Shown: positions 56,421 to 64,000 of the stretch, piece by piece
Layout of the letters: each line of letters starts with the position of its first letter
Position numbering within the stretch: the first letter of the stretch is position 1
NCBI GenBank assembly: GCA_965649825.1
Contig: OZ287698.1
Coordinates: forward strand, 1,364,001-1,428,000
DNA from: Penicillus capitatus
Lineage: Eukaryota; Chlorophyta
Length of the DNA stretch: 64,000 nucleotides
Direction of reading: 5' to 3'
Notes under the pieces: generated by a model
What the model was told of the DNA's origin: nothing
What the model saw: only the letters and a program-made list of their open reading frames with translations
Databases searched by the model: none
Program-made: the position numbers and the translations under genes

Positions 56421-57841
56421 TCAGTAACGCGTCATCTCTGGCGCCTCCGTGACGTGACGTTTCGATTCGAAAGCTTCATCCGTTGCTTTTCGGCTAGAGT
56501 GAGATGCACTCTTCTTGATGAGAGATAGAAAATCCGAAACAAAAGAGTGGTGCTTTGGGGTGTCACTCTGGTAGAGAACATCTGTCCAGGCGATCGTTGC
56601 AAAGTGGGCGTGTAGAATGTCTGGGTACACTATAAGACGACAGGCAGCGCCTAGACGCCTGAGTATGTTACAGAAGTTCCTGCTCTGTGAACTGCATCAT
56701 GCACAGGACGCTTTGAGAGTCAGTCACTCTTTTGAAGTGTGAGACGTCTACCTGGGCACTGTCGTGTCGGCTGTGCTGGTTATGAGTGTAACTTGAGGCA
56801 AACGATGTAGCCTCGGCATTTCCATGTTGTCAAAACACGTGTCTAATACACACAGTGTGACTGTCGGAAAAAGAGTGAGATCTCACACACCTTCATGAAA
56901 AAGATTGGAAAGAAGGCGTGTGGGTGATTGTTCGTCAAATCGCTCGCAGCCGCCCATGGCTCGTTTCATTGTGGAGAGTTCATGAACATCACGTCCGCGC
57001 TCAAATTCGTAATGTGTTGCGATGTCATACACGCCACACATTCCGATAACGGCATCTGGCATCCTGTCACCATCGATCTCCGAATGCCTCTCCTCGAGTG
57101 TCCGTTCTCACCTTTTGTCGGTCTTTGTGCGATCGAGCATCGCCATCATGACACTGTGTGCGCCGGCAGAGTGCCCGACAACCGTCACCTGTCACATCAT
57201 CTGCGTGAGTGAGGGCGCGTGGGAGAAGACTGGGTACAGAGGAGCATGGATGGGCAACATTGTCCATCACCCAATCAAGGGCGACATTCACTTCTGCTGC
57301 GATGTCTCGTGCCATTGCATGAGGGAAGAGTGTGTAGCTCATCACACAAGTGAGGACGCCTTGCATGGACAGCTCCTTAGCGATGGGAGCGTACTGCCAT
57401 TTCTCCCCGGAACACCACACCCCTGAAACACACATCTGCACGCCACCCACACGACATCCCTTACCTCCGTGGACAAAGAGAACGACAGAAGATGCGTCCT
57501 CTCCACATGGAGTATAGACATCGACGAGATTTCGTGGCTTTGGCCCATAAGAGGCATCGTAGACGATGGAGGTCGGATGCGTGATGCCCGTCGGAGGAGA
57601 GAAATGACCGATCTCACGGTAGAGGCCGAGAGCACGTATGCCATAGCGAACGAATCGCAACGTTCCCACGAACTCATCGACCATCAGCGTGCTCAGTCGC
57701 GCGAGGCGACGGATCTTCGGCAGGAGACCCGTGACCTGTACGAGATCCGTCTAAACAACACCGTGGCGTCACAAGCCAATTGACAGACGGTAGGTTTGCG
57801 GTCCTTACGCGTACGCCATACAGCGCCTGCTGCAGCGACAT
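56421..57841 (-). CDS. Alpha/beta hydrolase, isoprenylcysteine methylesterase (ICME)-like
   Basis: Exons from ATG 57841 (MSLQQALYGVR) join as RTDLVQVTGLLPKIRRLARL, the oxyanion-hole strand VVLFVHGGK, KWQYAPIAKELSMQG, SYTLFPHAMARDIAAEVNV, a 49-nt intron ending GATGTGACAG, nucleophile elbow VTVVGHSAGAHSVMMA, a second intron ending GGTGACAG, AVIGMCGVYDIATHYEFERG, MKRAMGG, a third intron, VTLITSTADTTVP (acid Asp) and LIVYPDILHAHFA (catalytic His). Order and wording match plant prenylcysteine methylesterases, which demethylate isoprenylated proteins at the ER. No clear transmembrane helices were seen, unlike some ICME proteins, so a related carboxylesterase is possible. Two introns carry inverted-repeat motifs (56724, 56875). 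Confidence 0.82.
56724..56743. repeat. Imperfect inverted repeat TCACTCTTTTGAA...GTGTGAG in hydrolase intron
   Basis: The 20-nt element shares TCACTCTTTTGAA with the adenylate kinase intron hairpin and then diverges (GTGTGAG instead of AGAGTGAG). It lies near the 5' end of the last intron of the hydrolase gene. Confidence 0.75.
56875..56886. repeat. 12-nt palindrome GTGAGATCTCAC beside CACTCTTTTT in hydrolase intron
   Basis: A perfect palindrome lies at the 5' end of the preceding hydrolase intron. On the gene strand it is directly followed by TCTTTTTCC, so together they read as TCTCACTCTTTTTCC, the same words as in a plastid translocator intron. Confidence 0.85.
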
Positions 57842-57938
57842 GATTTCCTGTTCCCCCCGAATGATAGATGATCGAGTATGCAAACGCAAGGAGACTTAAA
57901 CAAAGGGATCAAGCGTGCAGTAGAGAGGTCGTATTGAA

Positions 57939-60900
57939 CTAAGTATCCTTGTTATCTTGTCGCGACGATTTCGAAACGTCGTTCTTGTGCGTCGATGGTC
58001 TGTGCATCTCGAGAGCCACCACCGGCCGAACAGAGGTCTCGTCTCTGTCTATCATCCGTGCCGCCCAGGACAACGGAACCATGACGGTCGTCGCTCGACG
58101 CGGTGCTGTCTGTCGCATGCGAACGGAAGAACCGAGATAGGAGCGCAATGTCTCCGGATGGACCAGAATCGGCGGAGCATTGGCGACCGCTACACCACAA
58201 AGACATCTGCTCTGTCGCCGGAGCACCTTACCGTCCTACCGTCAGCAAAGCCATCCCGCTGAGGACGACTCGCTCGCGTCGACATCGAAGAGAGTGGTCG
58301 AACAGACGCCGTCCAGGGACGCCGTCCCCCAGCTGTGGCCGTCGATGGAACAAAAGGAAGACACATGGCTGGCGGCGACCGTACAGCGCTTTCCGTTTTG
58401 ACGACGCCTTGACGCAGACGGGCCTGTGTGGCTCCGAATCCCGTCGCAGTAAGGGAGAGAAGGAGATGCTCTTGACCAGTCGTCTGGTTCCGTGCATCCA
58501 TCAGCGCCGTCTGAATTCTGGACACCGTGGAATCGACGCCGTCGTCTGGCAGCTTCCGACGAACAGCGTCTGTCGTCCACATCATCACCGCCAGCGATAC
58601 TTCGAGGACTTCAACACCACGGCGAGATTCGGCTGCAGACGTTTCCGTTGTGGATGATGTCTCGACGATTTCACTCAACCGACGGCGCTGCTTCGAAATC
58701 TCGTTCCATTGCGTCTCGTCTGCCACCGAGATCAGCTGCCGAAGTCGCTCCTGTACAAGAGCATCATCCCAAACGGCGTCGTCGAGATCTGGCCGGATTT
58801 TACTCGGCATGTGTGCCCTTGTCGGTTGTAAGGATCGTTTGCCGTTTTGCGCATGCGATGAAAGACAAGAGCGATTGCCTTGCCGACCTCGTTTGGAAAG
58901 GTCAATTGGCGTTGCCTCTCAGCGTCAAAGCCGTTCTGCAAAATTCCATGCAGCAATGCCTCAGACTGAACGCACAGCGCAAAGTCTTCTTCTTTACTCC
59001 AAGGCAGAGCGAGATCTTTCGCCGCCCAGAGCTTCTGTCGAATTGCCTGTATGCGTTCCTCACGCGACGCCGCTGTCGTCGTCTCTTCTTTGCGTCTCGT
59101 CGCCATAGCCGCTGCGTCGTGCGATGCTTGCTGCTCGGTCAGAATTCGGAGGTACTCGTTCTGTTTGCGCTGTTCGGCTTCCAGAAACAACCGTCGTTCA
59201 ATCTCAAGACGCTCGTGCAATGCCTCGGCCTGTTGTTGATAGACAGTCTTGGCACGCGTTCGATCCCAATCGACCACACGAAAGGCCTCTTTCTGGATGT
59301 CCTTTTCGTTTTGCTCTTTGAGTTCCTCTAACTTCCGCAGCTCCCATTCATCCTCTTCTAAACCGTCCAACTGCAACGAGGCGGACAGATCGACATCGAT
59401 CGCTGGAATCTCCTACACAAGCAGAAAAACATGTAGATCGGCACGACGCAGTGGCAGTGCCTGTTCCATAAAACGAATGGCGTAGCGTTCGATGGCCGAA
59501 CAGGATTCGAGCAATGCCTGAATGCATTCGTTTCCCATGCTCTGCTCTTTATCAGAGGGCACAGATTTCGCTGTCTCGTCGCTGTCAGATTTCTCTTGGG
59601 TGTCTTTCTCTTCGTCGCTCTCCTCTACCGTCGCTTCTTGAGTGAACTCCGCGAGCTCTGCTGCGGTCTCTTGCTCGACCACTTTGGCTGCCTCGGCATC
59701 CATCTCGTCCTCCGCATTGCGCATGGCAGTCTTGACATCTTCGACCGAGATGCCTGCGTCCACCGCTTCATCTATGATGTCTGTTGGATTGAGCCTCTGT
59801 AAAAACTGAAGATTAAAATCTCCGCTCTGTATGGCTAAGAAATCCAGATGTCGCTTTTCTTCGGATTTCTTCAAAATGTTCTCTTCAATGGTGTATCTCG
59901 TCACCAGTCGATAGATGTTCACTTCTCTGGTCTGGCCTATACGATGGCAACGATCTTGGGCTTGTTTGTCCATTGCTGGATTCCAATCACTATCGTAGAA
60001 AATCACGGTATCTGCTCCTGTCAGGTTCACACCCACACCTCCTGATCGCGTGCTCAAGATAAAGGCAAAGATGCGTCGATCGTGGTTGAATCGCTGCATG
60101 AGTGCTTGACGCGCATCTGCTTTGGTCGAGCCATCTAATCTCAGATAATGGTAGCCGTGAATGTTGAGAAACTCCTCGAGGACATCCAGAACGCGAGACA
60201 TCTGAGTAAAGATGAGTACGCGATGGTTTTCGCGTTGGAGTCGACGGAGTAAGACAGCCAGCGTCTGTAACTTGCCGCAATCGAATTGAATCAATCGACG
60301 GTCAGGAAAGTAGAGACGTGAACGTGCTTCGGCTGTCCAGAGCATCGCATTTCGCGATTTATAAATCTGTTCCTGTCTCTGAGCACATTCCTGAGCCCGT
60401 CGAACGACAGACCGGTCTGGATAGGAGTACCACGAACAAGCCGGTGTGCTTCGTGCTTTGGGTATGACACACAAGAATCGCTGCAGCAATGATTGGCACT
60501 CCGCGGAGCGTTGTGTGTAACGCTTGACCCAGTCCTTGGAGAGATCTGCATACCAGAGAGGGAGAAGATCTGTGAGGCTTTCGGGAAAGGAGGGAAATCC
60601 GTCTTCGATGACTCTCTCTTGATTGGTGGCATAAATAAACTGCAGCTGCTGGTGGCGTCTGTGAACACGGAGACGATGCTTGGCTTCGACAGAGGCGGTC
60701 ACAGCGGTCAATGTCGAGTCCCTCTCTGTTGCTGCGTACTGACCCACCAAGAGCCAGAGATCCTGTTTCTGTTTCTCCATTTGTTGCATCTCCCGTTCCA
60801 TACCTGCCTCCAATATCTGTTCCCAGCCGATAGCCCGTCTCTGTCGTCCCTGTTGAATCCAGAGGGGTTCGTTGCGCGACAGAGCCCGATCCAGTCCATA

Positions 60901-62759
60901 CGGTATGGTCGGCGAAGCGGCTGGAAGCGTCCATAGGAGCGAAGGCAACTGGACGTCGATGGGTTGGATATCGAAGGGAGAAACAATGGGACGTCCCTCG
61001 AACAGGTCTGGATGATTGCATACCTAAAAACATCCATACCCACATCCACATCTCCTGCATAAGGGTCACAGACTTTACGCAGCTGCATGAGGACATTGAT
61101 GATGCCCATGAAGTTTCGCGATGCCAAGGTGGACTGCGTCTCAGCAGAGGCCATGTATTCTTCGTACAGCCTCTTCTGCCTCTTTGACATGGAGCAGTAG
61201 ACAACGTGTTCATGTTTCTGTGGCAGTTGCTGTTCCACTTCTCTCTTGAGCCTTCTCAGAATAAAGGGCCTTAAGACGCCGTGCAGTCGAGGGACCACTT
61301 CTTGATGATCCATAGAGGTCTGTTGCTTGTCCGCCGCCATTTCGTTGAGAGGATTACAGAACCAGTTCTTGAAATGCGCATGCGATGAGAAGACATGCGG
61401 CATCAGAAAATGTAATAGACTCCAGAGCTCCATCAGATCGTTCTGTAACGGTGTGCCCGTCAACAGCAGTCTCCTCCTGGAATTGAATTTTAGAAGGGTC
61501 TGCCATCGCTGACTCTTCCAGTTCTTGATCATATGTGCCTCGTCCAGTATTAAATAGTCCCATTTCTTGCGTCGGAACATGGGACTGTCTTGCAGGACTA
61601 GTGCATAACTGGTGATACAGACATGAAAAGAATTGGCTTTGGACCATCCCTGTCGTTTCAGCTTCCTCTGTTTGGCAGAACCGTAATAGGTCAACAGCTT
61701 GAAAGCGGGGCACCATTTCTTGAACTCCATCTCCCAGTTCAGCATGACAGACGTGGGTACGACGATGAGATGGGGTCCCCACGATCCGCATTCGACCGCC
61801 AGCCATGCCAACAGTGCAATGGTCTGAATGGTCTTGCCCAGTCCCATCTCATCTGCCAAGATGCCGTTGATTCTCTTCTTATGCAGTGTGACCATCCACT
61901 CGAGTCCCACTTGCTGATAAGCTCTCAAAGGATGTTTCAAGAGAAAAGGCATTTCGGCCGCAACGCTGGCCACCTCTGCGGCGCCGTTCGCCAGACGACG
62001 GCGTTTCTGAGCGTTTTCTGGCAGTTCAGCTTCCGGCGCATCGACACGACGTTCGACGACGCCTCCCTCAGAGACAGAGAGATGGTAATGTCGCATCAAT
62101 TCCTCTAAGGACATCTCTGCTTCGGCATTCAATGCATCGACTTCGTCTTGAGCATCCTCTTCGTCGAGCTGACGCTCTGCTTCCTCTTCAAATCTCTTTT
62201 CATCGGCCAAGTCTTCACTATACATCTCACTCATCTCACTCATGGACCGTTTTCTTGTCATGGGAACTTCTACGGAAGTGAGGTTCTGTGCTAAGAGGGT
62301 AGAGTAGCGCTCCGTTTGGCTCACAAGAAAATTGAGGTGACGATCCAACATCGATCGCTTCTTCGCTTCGATTCTCTGTTGAATCTTGAACTGCATCACC
62401 TTTTTCGACTTCCACCAAAATTTCTGCACCTCTTTGGCGATTTTGCCGCATTCTCTGCGTTTCTCCTTCTCTTCTTCCACATCCTTCTGTTGCTCTTTCG
62501 TTTGGCCTTCTTCGACTGCTCGCTGACAACGACGTGCATAAATCTTGGCCTGTTTCGTTTTCCATCTCGACTCCTGACGAAAATCATCGGCCATCCATTT
62601 CATCTCTTCCAGTAAATTATCCCAATGAGACAAATGACGTCGCCCACTCGTGCGCCAAGGAGGCTGTCGTGCCAACTGACGCGTCTCACGAATACGAGAC
62701 GCCACATCCAGAAAACGATCTTGACGACGTCGCACACGCTCGCGCTTCGACACCTCCAT
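57939..62759 (-). CDS. SWR1: SWR1/SRCAP/PIE1-type Snf2 chromatin remodeling ATPase
   Basis: SWR1 ATPases exchange H2A for H2A.Z in nucleosomes. From ATG 62759 (MEVSKRERVRRRQDRF; an in-frame ATG lies at 62783) the protein has an HSA domain (HWDNLLEEMKWMADDFRQES, near 62600), a charged coiled coil, then the Snf2 N-lobe RAYQQVGLEWMV, ILADEMGLGKTIQTIALLAW, VVPTSVMLNWEMEFKKWCPA, LDEAHMIKNWKSQRWQ, GTPLQNDLMELWSLLHFLMP and QLPQKHEHVVYCSMSKRQ. After an intron comes VCNHPDLFEG. The C-lobe follows (STRSGGVGVNLTGADTVIFY, DRCHRIGQTREVNIYRLVT). Next are an acidic stretch, a GC-AG intron (59413-59460) and a SANT-like region (LPWSKEEDFALCVQSEALL). The last exons to 57939 are less certain. SWR1 motifs (FEGRPIVS, HVFSSHAHFKNWFCNP) separate it from INO80. 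Confidence 0.93.
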
Positions 62760-63068
62760 TCTGCACCGCACCTGTGCACACATGCCGATCTCTCCCACCC
62801 GAACAACGCCGCATCAGCACACGTACGGTCGCCTGAGACGAGGCCTCGCTCTACAGAGAAGTCTCCGATCGATCCACGTGCCAAACGTCCTCAGAGCGAA
62901 TGGGCCGTTTGGCAGAGAGACGTCGTCGTTCCGTTCGGAAACGGTGTTCAACCTCGGGCCTTTTTGCAGGGGTAAGGACGCCGGAGCAGCAACGCCGCGT
63001 TGTTTTCGGAATGGCCTTCACGTCGTCTGCGCCACGAACGCAAAACGCGACACGGCGTCTCTTAGTGA

Positions 63069-64000
63069 ATGCTGGTGCTGTTCAATGAAATCATTTTGCC
63101 CATGCCGATTGATTTGAGTTTCTTCTCCACGGAAGACCTCGTCGCGGAGGTGACCCGTCGACTCAACTGCCTCAGCAAACCCGAACGTCGTCTCATCCTC
63201 ATAGGCAACGTCATGGCAGAGAAGGAACGGTCGAAGGAGGTTGTTTGTGGTTGTAACAGGGCCGCCAGCGAGTGGGAAGGGGACACAAAGTCCGATCATA
63301 AGGAAAGAACATTGCCTATGTCACATCGCGACGGGGGATCTGCTGCGAGAGGCCATTCGATCGGGATCGCCTCTGGGGTCCGAGGTTATCGTGTGTCGTC
63401 TTCGACTCGAATGGCGGCGCAGTGATGGAATTTAGGCCAAGAAGGCGATGGATCACGGAAATCTCGTTTCGGATGATATCGTCGTTTCGCTGATCGACGA
63501 ATCGATTTCGAACCCCGAGTGCAAAACCGGATTCATCCTAGACGGCTTTCCGCGAACCGTGGAGCAGGCAAAGAAGCTCGATTCGATGCTGGCGGCCAAA
63601 GGGAAGGGCATCGATGCCGTCGTGCATTTCCAAGTGGATCACAGCATTCTGGTGGAGCATAGATCGCACTCACTCTTTTGAAAGAGTGAGCTTTGAATGC
63701 AATGGTGTGTAGGAAGAGAGAGTGTTGGGACGTTGGGTGCATCCGGGCAGTGGACGTTCTTATCACGAGAAATTCGCCCCGGCCAAAATGCAAGGCATCG
63801 ATGACATTACAGGAGAGCCACTCGTCAAACGCAAAGACGACAACATCGACACGCTGACGAAGCGCCTCAACATCTACACCAACCAAACCTCACCTGTCAC
63901 ATCCTCCATTCCTTTTCAACACCTGAAAGCGTTTTCTGTAGCTGCTCGATTACTATCGAGACAGAGTCATACATATAGAAGCAGAGAAGCCGCCGACAGA
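63069..64000 (+). CDS. Adenylate kinase, plant-type long form (partial, runs off the window)
   Basis: Adenylate kinase interconverts ATP + AMP and 2 ADP. In-frame ATGs lie at 63069 and 63102; plant relatives favour a start near the second. Exons read [39 protein letters not shown] (P-loop, after a GC-AG intron 63205-63259), [92 protein letters not shown] (long LID) and [19 protein letters not shown] at the edge. These match plant AMK/AK2-type enzymes closely. The intron before LID (63 nt) contains a perfect hairpin at 63669-63690. A short out-of-frame ATG at 63085 overlaps the second start. The 3' end is outside the window. Confidence 0.93.
63669..63690. repeat. Perfect inverted repeat in an adenylate kinase intron
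   Basis: Two 10-nt arms, CTCACTCTTT and AAAGAGTGAG, flank TG in the centre. The core arms TCACTCTTT and AAAGAGTGA are identical to those in an MCM5 intron (55138). Confidence 0.93.

Noticed and set aside
57949-59331. Long plus-strand frames opposite SWR1
   Set aside because: Arg/Ser-rich shadow frames of the SWR1 C-terminal exons, which have real domain matches on the minus strand.
1-64000. CRISPR arrays, rRNA, insertion sequences or viral genes
   Set aside because: No regularly spaced direct repeats, no rRNA similarity, no transposase, reverse transcriptase or capsid motifs were seen on either strand.

Overview
This 64 kb window is eukaryotic nuclear DNA, packed with protein-coding genes on both strands. 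Most genes are cut by very short spliceosomal introns, mostly about 35-65 nt. These were placed by restoring reading frame and conserved protein motifs across GT-AG, and occasionally GC-AG, junctions. The content points to a plastid-bearing alga or a close relative, most likely of the Archaeplastida: a triose-phosphate-translocator-type plastid carrier, an ACR11/12-like plastid ACT-repeat protein, an SnRK2-like kinase and a plant-type adenylate kinase. A tubulin tyrosine ligase-like protein argues for a lineage that keeps tubulin-modifying enzymes. I cannot name the species.

Layout. 1-17659 (-): most of a giant AAA+ protein, about 5,850 residues within the window, whose C-terminal side turns into Ig-like ASH/HYDIN-type beta-sandwiches at the window edge. 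17.9-24.2 kb: a small unknown gene, the COPII coat protein SEC24, another small unknown gene and glyoxalase II. 25.0-29.4 kb: a secreted Cys-rich orphan, a membrane-anchored TTLL and an SnRK2-like kinase. 29.5-37.6 kb: plastid phosphate translocator, rhomboid-like protein, degenerate kinesin-like protein, LCMT-type methyltransferase and ACT-repeat protein. 38.2-45.7 kb: membrane-anchored tyrosine-kinase-like kinase, an unknown gene and an SMC ATPase. 46.0-53.3 kb: peroxisomal acyl-CoA oxidase ending in SKL, VPS9-domain Rab GEF, mitochondrial ribosomal protein uL13m, PRORP and ISD11. 53.4-64.0 kb: MCM5, an ICME-like alpha/beta hydrolase, the SWR1-type remodeler and adenylate kinase (running off the right edge).

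The genes are mostly unrelated housekeeping functions, as expected for eukaryotic chromosomal DNA. Spacing is extreme: start codons of divergent genes can be 25-100 bp apart, two convergent genes overlap in coding sequence, and the ISD11 stop overlaps the PRORP start (ATGA).

The most unusual observations are the giant AAA+/ASH-like protein, a kinesin-fold protein without intact nucleotide-binding motifs, short introns carrying related inverted repeats (arms around TCACTCTTT), a strongly over-represented 9-mer TGATGTGAC, and four GC-AG introns. No rRNA, tRNA, CRISPR array or intact mobile element was recognised.
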